From positions 70,383-134,382 of the forward strand of contig VSDK01023782.1 of NCBI GenBank assembly GCA_009767595.1: a stretch of 64,000 nucleotides of DNA, written 5' to 3'. Shown here one piece after another: positions 50,905 to 62,857 of the stretch. Below the pieces are notes generated by a model, which was not told where the DNA came from, searched no databases, and saw only the letters and a list, made by a program, of their open reading frames with translations. Every line of letters starts with the position of its first letter. Position 1 is the stretch's first letter. Made by a program: the position numbers and the translations under genes. Source of the stretch: Symbiodinium kawagutii (taxonomy: Eukaryota > Sar > Dinophyceae > Suessiales > Symbiodiniaceae).

Positions 50905-52710
50905 AGTCAGCCAAGTGTCGTCAGGGACAATCACTTTTGGCTTCGTCACGGAAATCATCTAGCTTACCTGACTGAAACAGAATGAAATCATCGTTTTCCA
51001 GCCCGCCAAAAGACACTCGCGATCCGCCCCATTTTGAGGGGAATTCAAATCATGCATCTGTAATTCATCGAACTTTCAACCATAGAAACCAACGATTTTG
51101 CACCAAAGAAATGGCAGATATGGCAGTAAAAAATGTCCTTCATCACCCACTATCCTAACGAATCAACAGCTGTTCTTGTTCTTCCACCTGTCAATTGCCA
51201 TCCCAGTGGCAAGGCATAATCTTCCTCCAGGTCCAGTTTTGCCGGCGCCAAAACGAGCCATGGCACGATCCAAACCAAGCGCATAGGAATCGCGTTGCTG
51301 CCATAAGTGGCTCCCCTTCTGTTTTTGGAGCCAAACTGCCTGGGACATGCAATAGATTCATCAGTCAAACAACAGATATCATGAGCTATGCATAGCTATG
51401 CCATGTCTCTTGATTCTTCGGCAATAGAATCAGCTGGACTAATCGATCTCTCACACCATATTTCTTTACACCACACGTGACTCAAATTAATCCTCTGATC
51501 TGATCGTCACCAGCTGCAGGTTTTCCTTTGAAGCTGGGCATTAGCTCTACTGCGCTGGATGATCCTTTTCGACGGCCGGCAATAGATCGTGACGATGGAA
51601 ATCAACTGCGAACTGCAAATTTGGGAGCAATTTCTAGGGACCGAAATGGTGGTTTCATGGGCCCAAATCATCCAAGTCCTTCATCATCTATTTGGAGAAC
51701 CCCCCAACCGAAATTGGATGAAGTTGGCACCAGGCGCTGTTGGTGGTAACCATCGTAACAAGGGATCATCTGCAATGCTACAAGGATAATCCAAGGAATA
51801 CCCCGGACCACAATGGTTCAACCCGCCGGGTGCCATCCTTGCTGCCTGATGGTTGCTTGGGTCCAAGGGTCTGGGGTCCGACGGTTCTGTTACAAACTTG
51901 CGAGCTGCATCAGTGAAAGTTGATTCCACCTGCAAAACGATCAGTATCTAATGTCAGCTTTTCAAACTACCATTTGGTAAGCTCCCCCTTGAAAGGGTTG
52001 TAGGGATACCCTTGTCTCCGAATCGCTCCCTCCCAACCACCAGCCAGCAAAACTGATTGCGTAGCTGCGATCATAAAGGGGGTGAATGAACAGGAACGGG
52101 CAGGTTCTGCAACGTGGTCACTTGTGCTGCTTCAAAATCCCGAGCATTCGCATCAACCGAATAAGCATTCGCCAAACCGTCGAAGCAGAATGCAGTTGCT
52201 GGTTTCCGCCCCAGTTGTAGGGTCCTTAAAAATTCCATGGGAATAAACACAATGTCGCAAGCAATGGTAGATTAATGATCATTTCTGGATAATTTGTGAC
52301 TAATTGATGGCTAATTCATGAATATGTGATTCATAATGATGATAGCTTCCGTAAACTGCAATGGCAAGGGTGAACCAGTTGGAATCAACCACGGACTTAT
52401 TGCGATAATCTAATGCTTAATTACAGTGGTTTGCAGCTCATAATTGATGGCAATTGATTCCATTCACCCATTCAATCACTTCTTTGGGGATCTTGTCACC
52501 ATAAGTACGAGACATTTCTGATGCTCTCAGATGATTCAACAAATCAGAATGGAACAACATAAGTAAGCTACTTACTGCAGTTTCAATATGCATAATGATG
52601 ATTAATCCATAATGTTGCATGATTGTGGGACATTGATCAGTGCCCTGCTGCATCAGTGAAATCACCAGCCGCAGGTGGTGCTACGCTCAAATTTCTCGAG
52701 CGGTCATAGC
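50905..52710. other. Unassigned
   Basis: Short open frames on both strands around 51100-51940 with no motif. The rest is filler. Confidence 0.4.
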
Positions 52711-52714
52711 TTAT

Positions 52715-52852
52715 GGGTGTTTCTCAAAAGGGGTGAACCCCTAAATCAAGTAATAATAGTCAAATAGCAAAAGTCACTGATAGTAATAGTCGTTAAACCC
52801 CTAACAGTAGTAAACCAGGCACTTTTGGGGGCCCCCATTTTGAGAAAGCACC
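52715..52852. mobile_element. Inverted-repeat element, family 4
   Basis: Left GGGTGTTTCTCAAAAGGGG mirrors right CCCCCATTTTGAGAAAGCACC. No open frame. Related copies at 53067 and 59521. Confidence 0.55.
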
Positions 52853-53066
52853 TCGTGGTGAGGGGTACCATGGTTATGAACACATTGGGATTTGCCCGCA
52901 GCTTGGCCTGGCGAACTGAGATCCGATGTTACCAATCTTTGCACCCGAAAAATGACACGGCCCAGAAATGCAATGATTTGATCGTCATTTAACCATCAAT
53001 AATCATCACCATCCAACCATTCTGGGTTGTTTTTTGCTGCTCACTGTTGCTTCTTTAGCACCAACT

Positions 53067-53173
53067 GGAGGTTTCTCAAAATAGGTAAACACCAAAATGG
53101 ATGGTTTCTTCATTTTCTTCTAAACATACAGAAACATGGATGATTTGGGGGTACCCCTGTTTGAGAAACACCC
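53067..53173. mobile_element. Inverted-repeat element, family 4
   Basis: GGAGGTTTCTCAAAATAGG at the left mirrors CCCCTGTTTGAGAAACACCC at the right. Confidence 0.55.
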
Positions 53174-53229
53174 AAAACTACCCATCCTATATCGGTGCAC
53201 AAAAGTGGTAACTCATGGTGCCTTAACAG

Positions 53230-53351
53230 CCGTGCCATGGTGGGTCTTTGGTGGTGGCGAAACCTGGCCATCGACGGTGCCTGCCCTTCTTCGATGGGGT
53301 GAGGGCATTTTCGAACCTTGGGACTTAGCAAGATGGGGAGATACCACTTGA
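53230..53351 (+). CDS. Putative terminal exon, plus strand
   Basis: After a TTAACAG acceptor the plus strand reads VPWWVFGGGETWPSTVPALL and on to a stop. Trp-rich and protein-like. No family recognised. The first well-supported plus-strand exon in the window. Confidence 0.4.
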
Positions 53352-53359
53352 ACCATAAG

Positions 53360-53590
53360 TTCAGGAGGGTAACTGGTTCAAGGTTGATAATGGTGAATCA
53401 TGCATGGCGGTTGAAAATTGTCAATCATGGCGGTTTATCATAGTTCATAATGGATAATGATAGTGAATAATGGTAAATAGTAGGGGACAGCAATGAGCAA
53501 TGATGGTTAATGATTCTGATGGCTATCCACGGTACATATTTGTATACATGTATACACATATCGAATCATATCGAGCAATTCATAAACCAC
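53360..53590. other. No recognisable gene
   Basis: Degenerate AATGGTGAATCATGG DNA. Confidence 0.5.
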
Positions 53591-53820
53591 TAACCTTTGG
53601 AATATGCTTACCCCGCTGGCAACCCATTTCTTCAGCTGGGGAAACCCATTTCTATCCAAGTGAATCTACCAGAAGGTAACCGTCATCGGGGAATTGGATC
53701 AAGGATGACCGCTGTCAGTGGTCACAACAACTCTCGTGCAAACTTGGCGCTGGGTTTTGACCTGCTGGTTCCCGCATCAACCAAACAGGGGCATGTAAAG
53801 AATTCATCCAACAACAATAG

Positions 53821-53885
53821 GCCTCGTGCATTTGGTGGTTGGTATTATCCTGGCGATGATCAAAGGCCAGCGGACCTCAATCGTG
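53821..53885 (+). CDS. Putative 65-bp microexon
   Basis: Between ACAATAG and GTAAAAG the plus strand reads RAFGGWYYPGDDQRPADLNR. The surrounding plus frame (53597-53962) is also open, so the exon edges are tentative. Confidence 0.35.
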
Positions 53886-53969
53886 GTAAAAGTCTCGAAA
53901 AACCGCCGCAGTTGATGGTAGATATCCAGCTCTTTATGCTTAAACTGGTGGTGGTGTATTAACTGCTGG

Positions 53970-54765
53970 ATCTATATACCGTGAATAGCCATCATTAGCC
54001 ATTATTGGCTAGTTACTATCCCGTGCTGTTAACCATTATGAACCAATCACCCATCTTTAAACATCATTAACCATCGTGAATCTACCATGAACCATGGAAC
54101 TCATGGTCATCATCCCCTTTTACGAACCATTCATTGACCCTTCTTGACCCTGGCTAAGGGTCCCATAACCCGGGGCGGCTGGCATTCCCCAACTGCTGGA
54201 AGGTGTGGTTACCAGCATAGGCTTTAATCACAATTACAAATCATGATTAATACTACCAACAAATAATACTAATCATGGTTGATGATTACTAATAGTAGTA
54301 TTGACCATCTGACCCTTTCTATCTAATCCAGAAAAGAACATTCTTAAGCACTACGTCACTGACGGTCAAACAACAACAAAAATATACAAAGGTCTAGACC
54401 CTTTCACATTGGTTGTGATGGCACATATGTGGGAAACGTGTTTTGCAAGCCAACGGGAACGTACACATCTCGAAGGCATCCGAAACAAACAGGGTGTTGT
54501 CCCCAATCTCCCGCAGAAGAAGAAAACACACGTCAGTGTAAAAATGCTGACTTTTGAAACAGACTCGCAGTGAGGGCTTTCGTCTTGTGGATTTGACTAG
54601 AGTTGGACACATGTTGCTGAAACCAGATCATCAACCATTGTGAACAATCAAGCATTGAATCATCATGATCAACCAGCTTGTCAATCATTAACCATTGTGA
54701 ACCATCATGATCCATCATCAACCAACTTGTGAATGATTGACTATGAATTGAGCAGCTTACTATCA
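53970..54765. other. No recognisable gene
   Basis: AT-rich filler with ACCATCATTAACC words. Confidence 0.5.
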
Positions 54766-54769
54766 ATGC

Positions 54770-54996
54770 TTCGTCCCTGCGATCTGCCAAGTTACCATTG
54801 TTGTCCCAAGACTTGTGCGGCAGTGGGGCGTTGCATCACGTCTTTGTTCAACCTCAGTGGCGTATGCCCCATCCACCAGTACAACAGCAAGGATGAGTGG
54901 ATGGGCCAGCCTCCTAGTTGGTGTATGGAGCATCGTTACAAGATATCTATCCCGAGATATCCCGAGAATTCCTTGTTTCTCTGCAGAATTCTGTGA
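54770..54996 (+). CDS. Possible Cys-rich coding region
   Basis: Plus-strand open stretch with SYHCCPKTCAAVGRCITSLF and later HQYNSKDEWMGQPPSWCMEH. Edges uncertain. No known Cys-rich domain. Confidence 0.3.
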
Positions 54997-55023
54997 TTTT
55001 CTGGGTAGCTGCTAGAGCCACCC

Positions 55024-55152
55024 ATGGTTTCAATCGATCAGTTTGCCGAACGAAGTCGCCCTGAATGGAACATCCTAACACGGCTGGTAGATCCTACCAA
55101 ACACTGCGTCAACATCAACTTTGTGCCTCCGAGTGTACCAGCCAACCTTTGA
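55024..55152 (+). CDS. Small 42-codon ORF, unknown
   Basis: ATG-initiated and stop-closed plus-strand frame containing QFAERSRPEWNILTRLVDPT. Protein-like. May be an exon of the surrounding plus-strand gene. Confidence 0.32.
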   Translation: MVSIDQFAERSRPEWNILTRLVDPTKHCVNINFVPPSVPANL

Positions 55153-55398
55153 ACTGAGCAGTGAACATGATACCCCAACAAGTCGGTACCTAGTCTGTTC
55201 ATTGTTGGGAATTCTTGGGATGTTTACTCCGGTTCACCAAACTGGCCTTTGTACTTGCTGTGACCTTGATTGGGCTAGCGCCACAGTTTTTGTTCGAAAT
55301 TTCCAGCCCCGGTTGGTCACTAAGGATGTCTAAATTGTGCTAGTCTTTGCCAGCTCCTCATGATTATCAAGGAGTCTTACCAATCAACAATGAACTGC

Positions 55399-55833
55399 TC
55401 AATGGAAGCGGCGGTTCCGTCTATCTGCCCTAGCTCCTGATCTCCGGCCGGAGCATCCATGCCACGCCATTGGCGTCCTTGGTGGCGTGCGGAATGGCCC
55501 ATCGGGTTTCGCGCCGCTCCTGAACCTGCTCGGATCACGACAGTTCTCCCCAGGAGAATGAAGAGCTGTACCCGTCGCCCTCTGCCAGGTTCCCTGCGAT
55601 AGTTGAGGCTTGTCCAAGCCTTGCCTGCGCATTGTGGTGGATGAACCACCTCGGTTGCCACCTACCGGCGTTGACCCGGCCCGTCGATATGAGGATCCCC
55701 GTGCCATCGAACGGGGGAGCCTCGACCAACCTCGCGCCTCCTTCTCCGTATAGCGCGTGGCCCTGTTGAACGAGTCTATGCATAGTCGGTCATTCGTTGT
55801 CTCCAATGCGGTCACGGTCCCACCCATCAACAC
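55399..55833 (-). other. GC-rich island with 144-codon open frame
   Basis: About 450 bases of markedly higher GC than the neighbourhood. The minus strand is open for 144 codons, and shorter frames are open on plus. Arg/Gly/Ser-rich composition suggests a GC-driven open frame as much as a gene. Confidence 0.3.
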
Positions 55834-55839
55834 CGTGCC

Positions 55840-56900
55840 GGCTGTGATCCCTCAGTACGCCGGCCGGCTCGCCTTTGGTTGTAAGCCCATCATCACCATC
55901 AATCTGAATTTGTATTGTTTTGCGTGGCCAACCATAGTTAAGCATATCATCCAGCATTAGGCATGGTCATTAACAATGTTATCCATGTTGTGGTTGTCAG
56001 CCATTACCAGCACATTTGTCGCTAGCGGGAACCATTGTGATGGTTCTAAGTTGCAAAAAACTGGTCAAAATATGTTAACTCTTTGTGAGGGACATTCGTT
56101 TAATGGAGGAATCAACCAACTGCATCTAGAAACCACTACCATCGACCACCATCGTTCGGGTCCCTGGTGTAGCCCGAAGTGTTGGACAACGCGGTGGCCC
56201 AAATTTCATGAACGAAAATCCCATCCAAAGAGCCAAACTCCAGTTACTCCTGTTGTTGTTGTTGTTGTTGTTGTCGTTGTTGTTCTGCAGCAGTTGTTGT
56301 TATTGGTTAGTCGGTTAGTTGGTTAGTTAGTTTGTTTACTTGTTGTAAGTTGATTGGTTGATGTTCATTGTTGTTTGAAAGTGACCGGTTGGCCCCGATT
56401 CGTAGATGATGGACGATTATTGTGAAAGTTTCTGGAATCCACCGGTGACATAATGGGATGACCAGCTCTTGTTTCATGGACAGCCACAAATAGCCAACAT
56501 TAATCGCTATCAACCAATTGATTCTGGTTAATTGTTCATGGGTATTGATGGCAAGATCCAGTCTGAGCAAAGGTAAATGACAATTGATCATTCTGGTGAT
56601 GTGCACGCTGCTGGTTCATGGCTAGTGCCCTGTACCCCTATCGAGTAATTGGACCTGAGCACTGCCAGCAGCCTCATTCTTGGTAGATGATGACCGTGGG
56701 TTATGAACCACCGAGCCAACCATTCACAGCCAGCTCCGACAACGCGCAGGTACATCGCAGCAAGAAGGTCGCTCAGGTCAGACCTGGGAACGGCCATGAT
56801 GTACCCCAACACGTGGAAACTTATGGAAACTTTTGTCTCAGAAAACGACGATCCCTAGGGTTCATGATTGTGAGATGATGGGTAGTTGATGCTGGCAATG
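55840..56900. other. No recognisable gene; (GTT)n at about 56250-56285
   Basis: Filler with a GTT array. Nothing coding supported. Confidence 0.45.
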
Positions 56901-56954
56901 GCAACACTGACACTGATGACACCGTGATGGCGACCCATGGGGGTGATGGTCATG

Positions 56955-56973
56955 ACAATGATGATGACGACGG

Positions 56974-57007
<34 letters not shown>

Positions 57008-57080
57008 AATGGTGATGATGATGATGGTGATGGTGATGATGATGATGATGGTGGTGATGATGATGATGATGAAAGCAGGG
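56955..57080. repeat. (GAT)n array
   Basis: Trinucleotide array that continues in diluted form to about 57220. Poly-Asp, poly-Ile/Thr and poly-His frames are artefacts. Confidence 0.92.
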
Positions 57081-57469
57081 GTGACTTTGGTGGCAATGGT
57101 GGTGTTGAAATGATATGTGATAATGGTGATAATGGTGGTGATGGTGATGCTGATGATGATGGCGTTGCCAATGGTGGTGGCAGCGGTAATGATTTGAATG
57201 TAGATGGTGGTGAAAGTTCTGACGATGGTGATCGAACGGGTGATATTGAACATTTGCCGGGTGAAAACAACAATGGCAACACAAATGTCGGTGGCGGCGC
57301 GCGCCAATGGCCATGAATGATCACGATGCTGGTCATGATAACCATGATGATGACGATGAAAATGACGGTGCCAAAGCTGTAGCTATGCTGATTGTTTGAG
57401 GCAAGAAACGCGCAAATGATTGGGAGGATGGTGGCAGTGATGATAGGCAGGGATAAGAAAATGCTGCTG

Positions 57470-57594
57470 CCAACAGCTGCTGCTAACTGCTGCTGCTGCT
57501 AACTGCTGCTGCTAACTGCTGCTGCTGCTAACTGCTGCTGCTAACTGCTGCTGCTGCTAACTGCTGCTGCCAACTGCCGCTGCCAAACGCCGCC
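57470..57594. repeat. CTGCTGCTAA-type repeat
   Basis: Tandem CTGCTG(CTG)CTAA units running into the assembly gap. Confidence 0.9.
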
Positions 57595-57604
57595 NNNNNN
57601 NNNN
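57595..57604. other. Assembly gap (10 N)
   Basis: Ten unknown bases inside the CTG-rich repeat, so the real array length is unknown. Confidence 1.
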
Positions 57605-57782
57605 GACTGTAACTGCTGCTGCTGCTGCTAACTGTAACTGCTGCTGCTGCTGCTGCTAACTGTAACTGTAACTGTAACTGTAACTGTAACTGTAACTGTA
57701 ACTGTAACTGTAACTGTAACTGTAACTGTAATTGTAACTGTAACTGTAACTGTAACTGTAGCTGCTGCTGCTGCTGCTGCTT
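57605..57782. repeat. (CTGTAA)n hexamer array with CTG flanks
   Basis: About 17 uninterrupted CTGTAA units at 57657-57760 with a single variant, framed by (CTG)n. Confidence 0.95.
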
Positions 57783-58018
57783 GGGAGGATGATGTTGGTG
57801 ATCGCGCAGCGCCTTTTTGCAAGTGACCTTGCTGGTAATGACGGTGATGCAGTGGTAATGCCCATGTTGCTGGTGATGGCATCGGTGAGCTTCTGTGCCA
57901 TGCACCAAGTTGCCGGGCCCTCAAAAGCCAAGCGCTCATGCGAGACAGCAACAACGCTCTGTTGCGCAATCCCAAATGCTTCGGTGCCAAATGCCATGTT
58001 GCCAACAGCATAGGGCAA
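57783..58018 (-). CDS. Possible coding region, unknown
   Basis: Minus-strand frame with an ATG at 58018 that includes SVVAVSHERLAFEGPATWCM, then runs into the CTG/CTGTAA array as poly-Ser and Ser-Tyr repeats. The non-repetitive 75 residues look genuine. Two other frames are also open. Confidence 0.32.
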
Positions 58019-58162
58019 CTGTGTTGTAATTGCAAAGGATAAGTCCTAATTAATGGCTTGCTTCAATGAAAAATTGATGATCTTTGGTTTGAAACGTGTT
58101 CTCGTGCTGAACATGCTGGGAACAACCGCTTGCTGCAAATTCTGGCACGATGTTAGTAAGCC

Positions 58163-58164
58163 AG

Positions 58165-58205
<41 letters not shown>

Positions 58206-58500
58206 GCATCAGCATCACCATCATCATCATCACCATCACCATCATCATCATCATCATCATCACCATCATCACCATCATCCCCACCAGCAAATAGCAGAAC
58301 TCGCCCATTACCAAATGGGATCGTTTTGTTGCCATTACCACCAGCGAGAGGATCATCGCCGTCAACAGTGCCAGCACCTTCGCACTACCATCACCACCAC
58401 AACCACCACCAGCAACAACAGCAACAACGACCACAAGAAGAAGAAAAAAACAAAGAAGAAGGAGAAGAACAACAACTACCACAACCATGTTGTCGTCATT

Positions 58501-58546
<46 letters not shown>

Positions 58547-58775
58547 CCATGATGACAAACGAATCATGATTATGAGCACTCAGAACAAGAATTATCACCA
58601 TGACTACTCTCGCAAACCACATCTCACCATCATCAATATCACCATCACAAGCGACGTTGTCATCGTCCTCCTCCCCATCATGGTCCTCATCATGGTCATC
58701 ATCATTAACACCATCATCGTCATTGTCACATATCATCACCGGCCTCATCATCACCACTATCACAAATCATTATTC

Positions 58776-58807
<32 letters not shown>

Positions 58808-58965
58808 GTCATCGTCATCGTCATCGTCACGGTCATCGTCATCATCATCGTCATTGTCATCATCATCATCATCACCATTATCACATATCATCACCAGCAT
58901 CACTATCATCGTCATCTTCATTGTCATCATCGTCATCATCATTAGCAGCAGCAACCATCATAAAC
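58163..58965. repeat. CAT/ATC trinucleotide arrays
   Basis: Three blocks (about 58163-58275, 58497-58550 and 58765-58945) separated by degenerate versions. Long poly-Ser, poly-His and poly-Met frames are artefacts. Confidence 0.92.
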
Positions 58966-59026
58966 CATTCTAGATGATCCTTATCTAACCACAATAAACA
59001 ACCATTTTCCAACCATCATTAATGTC

Positions 59027-59144
59027 AACCCAGGATCAATAAACCCGTGGTTGATTAATAGGGGGTATCCCCTAAAAGCCTTGGTTTCCTTTTAAAATGG
59101 TGACCCCCCTAATTAATCAACCAGGGGTCTATTAATCCTGGGTT
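59027..59144. mobile_element. Fold-back element with about 40-bp inverted repeats
   Basis: 118 bp. Left AACCCAGGATCAATAAACCC mirrors right, read from the far end as AACCCAGGATTAATAGACCC, and the match continues through GTGGTTGATTAAT for about 40 bp. A single-copy hairpin in this window. Confidence 0.65.
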
Positions 59145-59382
59145 ACCATTGTCAGCACCTTTCCTTGATTACCACCCATCAGCTCCCGAGGCATGCTGCT
59201 TTGGAGGCGAATCAACAGGCGAAGCGGAGCTGGAGCCGTGGGTTTATGGGCGAGTCATTTGATGGTAGACTAACTGAGTTGCGTGGAATATCCGCCTTGG
59301 AAATATATAGCTGGTTTTCTTATACCGGCTGGCTGTTGAAACATTTTTCATGTTCCCCAATGTTTAGGGATAGTTGGTTGGC

Positions 59383-59432
<50 letters not shown>
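59383..59432. repeat. (ACC)n(AAC)n array
   Basis: CCA then CAA trinucleotides. Confidence 0.92.
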
Positions 59433-59434
59433 CT

Positions 59435-59515
59435 CCCAAATAATAATCGTCGGCAACATCGCGCACCTGGACCCAGTCGTGAACACCAGGCGTGTGTCCG
59501 CCGCATCCCAAGGAA
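59435..59515 (-). CDS. Possible exon, unknown
   Basis: Minus-strand stretch reading GCGGHTPGVHDWVQVRDVAD just before the (GTT)n array. Edges unclear. Confidence 0.3.
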
Positions 59516-59520
59516 TTATA

Positions 59521-59669
59521 GGGTTTCTTAAAGGTACCCCAAAATCATCCAATATTACAGTAGAGAACCCACCATTAACTTATTTCGAACTCATTTTGAT
59601 ACATTACCCTATTAATCACTATTGGTAATAAAGCCAGCATTTTTGGGCCCCCACTTTTAAGAAGCCTCC
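59521..59669. mobile_element. Inverted-repeat element, family 4
   Basis: Left GGGTTTCTTAAAGGTACCCC mirrors right GGGCCCCCACTTTTAAGAAG followed by CCTCC. ATA adjoins both ends. Confidence 0.5.
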
Positions 59670-59679
59670 ATATGTGATT

Positions 59680-60540
59680 TTGGTATTTTTTTCCCAATTT
59701 GTGCCTTTGTCCAGGACCGTTCCCTGATATGCAGCCGATTAGCCAATGCGTCCGCCAGCACAACATGCCGTTCTGGTGGTTGGTCAATAACTATTTCGAA
59801 TAGCTACTTATGGCTTGTAATACATATGGTTGGTCTAAAACAGCTATTCTTGGCTTCGAAAAAACCCTAGTTGATCATTCCTTAGAATCCCATGCAAATG
59901 CACCATTCCGGATTGTGTTTTTCACGGTTCCAACTGATAGCCAACTTAATGTGCAGCCTGACACCAGCAGGGGCGGTGCCAGCGTCGCCAGGGTCCGTGT
60001 AAAGACAAAAGTGAACTCATTGATCTACCAACAAAAACAATAGCTATAATGTTTGATCGAAACCAGTTGTATGCTAACAATGGATGGTAATATTAGTTGA
60101 AAAATCACCATAAGACCTGAATGGTAGGAGCCAAGAGTCAGAGAGCGCTATTAGCACCCAAAACCTAATCATTGGCATCATTGTACCATCAATGACTGAA
60201 CGTAATTCACAAGTCCCCATTACCAGCCAGCATCATGAAGCATCAACAACCATCATTGACCAACATCACCAATCACTCACCATAATAAACCATCAACCAG
60301 TCAATCCTAACGGTCATTGACCATCAACCAATGAATACGAACCATCATTATGTAACCATCATTAACAATCATTCACTATCATCATCCTTGGTCAAACCCG
60401 CCACGAGTCGACCCAACATACAACATGCAACCACCAGGGGCCCTCGCCGCAGGCAATTTTCGCCAATCAGTTTGATCAATACGACCCACTCAATATACAG
60501 GTCATAGCTACCTAAAATGCTTGATCAATACCAGCTATAT
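59680..60540. other. No recognisable gene
   Basis: A plus-strand frame at 59810-60043 is open without motif. The rest is ACCATCAACC filler. Confidence 0.45.
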
Positions 60541-60656
60541 GGCTATGGGTCAATATGAACCAACCAATTTCATGGGGGATAATAACCAGCAATAATAAGG
60601 AAAACCATAGTCACAAATAGGGGAACCACGGGTACGGGGTGAACTGACCCACTGGC
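60541..60656 (+). mobile_element. MITE-2 copy with ATAT duplication
   Basis: 116 bp. Ends GGCTATGGGTCA and TGACCCACTGGC are inverted. Flanked on both sides by ATAT. Interior shares AACCAACCAATTTCATGGG, AATAAGGAAAACCATAGTC and GGGGAACCA blocks with the 48898 copy. Confidence 0.75.
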
Positions 60657-60750
60657 ATATGCTAACAAATGGCAATTTTGGTTGAACAAGCACTTTAACT
60701 TATCGGTGATAGTTTGATCAAACAGTTCAAACCATGCTTGATGACTATCA

Positions 60751-60843
60751 CTGGTTGGTGGTTTCAACCCCTATGAAAAATATCAGTCAACCAACCACTT
60801 GTTACTAACCACTAGGGAAAAAATGTTTAAAACCACTAGCCAG
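60751..60843 (+). mobile_element. MITE-1 copy with ATCA duplication
   Basis: 93 bp. Left CTGGTTGGTGGTTTCAACCC, right TTTAAAACCACTAGCCAG. Flanked on both sides by ATCA. Confidence 0.82.
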
Positions 60844-60849
60844 ATCAAC

Positions 60850-62600
60850 TTTTCAATCAATTCAAAACAGTGAATATTGGCATGACTCTGCGTTAATACC
60901 CTGCAGTTACCCCTCATAAACATCTCCCATATGACTCAAGAAGTCGAGCGGTGGGGATGTTACAAAAAAAATCTGATTAGCTAATATTGACCCATAGCCA
61001 TATATAGTTGGTGCATCCCCTATTCTGGTGTGTTATCATCACCTCTTACTGCCTGTCATCAACCATTAACCAGCCATATCCCACATTTCACCATTAATCT
61101 TACTGCTCATTAACCAATGATGACCTACTGCTCGTTAACCAGCTAGTTAACCATTTGGTTTTTGATGCATTGCCATAGCAGTCATCCTTTGTCGTTAATG
61201 GCACCAACGCCACGGGCAGAAACCGTGAGACCGTGGCGCTTCTGCGAGGAAGGTTGACCGTTTGAGGGGATCAACGACTCATATACGACAATGAGATAAG
61301 CATTGATTACAATGGCTATATATATATACTTATATATATATATGCAGAGCTATTGAGATAACCGTTCATGGCTATATGTAAATATCAAAAAAAATAAATA
61401 TGTATATATATATATATATTACATAGCCTTTTTGATACAACCGTCAATAACAACGGCTATGTTATAGCCATTGATAATGGGTAATAATCGTGGATCATGA
61501 CCAACAAGAAACGTTCATATGACGATGAGATACATCGATGTGGGGGATGATAGCCAACCAAACACTAAGGACAATTTGATGCTCATAAAATCGATATATC
61601 GCACTGATGCTTTTGGACGTAATGACGAATCCTAAAATCTCAAAGGCCTGGAGCCCCCAAAAGATATTATTTTGAGGCTATATACGGGTTTTGAAAATTT
61701 TGAGTTTGAAATCCAAAACCTACCAGTATTAATCAACGGAGAAACCACAACAGTTTTTGGGGCCCTTTGTGGACAAACCCAAATGTTAGTGAGAGGTAAT
61801 GACAATATTCATGTATCCCCAATTATTGACAGGTTCTCCCTGTTATCTATGGATGCCATCCCCTAATCAGGAGGCAATGTATCCCCATAGTTCTCCCCCA
61901 TTGACCATACTAAACAACTACTATGGATATACATGTCAATACTAGGGATGATAGCAACCATAAAAACCATAATAAGCCACAGTCATGATGATAACACCAT
62001 CCACTGACCAGGAAATGAAAAACATGATCATTCACAACCGCACTATAGTTAACCAAAACATATCAGCTTAGTAGGTTGTCTGCTACATTCCCCTATTGTT
62101 GCTTGAGTCATTTGCCATTGCCAATATTGTCTCAATCATTCCCGACGCCACCGCTCCTGAATCAACCCAAAACGGATCAATAATCAATTAATGGTTATCC
62201 TGTCAGCCTATCCCTATTTCATTAATGATTATATATTGTTTAATTGACACCCGTCAATTACAGGAATGCTTATCCATGCTATTCCTTGACTGATTCATCA
62301 GTCAACCACTAATCAATCAGCTGGTGATTAGCTTATCAATTCATTGACCTCCTCATGGATAACCAGCTTTCCCCCCGACACGGTGAGCACCGGACAGCTG
62401 CGGTGGCATCATGTCCAACGGAGGTCTTCCTTGGGGCGGTGATGGGCTTGGAATAGTGTGCCGAAAAATCTGGTGGCCAGTGATGGTGGATTGGTGGGTG
62501 GTGATGTCTTAGCTGGTGGTTAGTGATGTCTTAGCTGGTGGTAAGCGATGGTGATGCTGATTGGCTGTGGTTAATTTCAATGTTGCGTAGTGGTGGGTGA
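60850..62600. other. No recognisable gene; TA microsatellites at about 61318-61345 and 61402-61420
   Basis: Filler. A partial MITE-2 end in reverse (TGACCCATAGCC) lies at about 60989. No coding evidence. Confidence 0.5.
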
Positions 62601-62606
62601 TCGTGA

Positions 62607-62807
62607 ATGCCGGAATTAATGCGGCGAATTGATGGAGGATATACTTGTTTTGAGAATGAGGGTCAATTACAATTTACAAAACTTAGAGAATGGTCAATAT
62701 TGGTTGATGATGGGGAGGAATCGTTGATAATGGCTACCCCACCTGCACAAAATAATGCTGCTTCAATGTGCCCAGCGATGGCTATCAACATGGCTTCTGT
62801 TGGCTGA
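62607..62807 (+). CDS. Possible small ORF (strand uncertain)
   Basis: ATG-to-stop plus-strand frame of 66 codons including GQLQFTKLREWSILVDDGEE. The minus strand of the same stretch is also open and protein-like, so the strand is undecided. Confidence 0.25.
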   Translation: MPELMRRIDGGYTCFENEGQLQFTKLREWSILVDDGEESLIMATPPAQNNAASMCPAMAINMASVG

Positions 62808-62857
62808 CAACGATTGATGGTGATCAACAATCGGCTACTCACCAACATCTTGGCGAG

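Noticed and set aside
55399..55833. Bacterial gene or contamination in a GC-rich island
   Set aside because: No motif recognised, frames are open on several phases, and the flanks match the rest of the window. Origin cannot be decided by eye.
56855..57345. 130-150-codon frames over the GAT array
   Set aside because: Poly-Asp, Ile/Thr, His and Ser products of a trinucleotide repeat.
58053..58973. 306-codon plus-strand open frame rich in Ser and His
   Set aside because: Mostly CAT/ATC array in changing phase. The short non-repetitive pieces have no motif.
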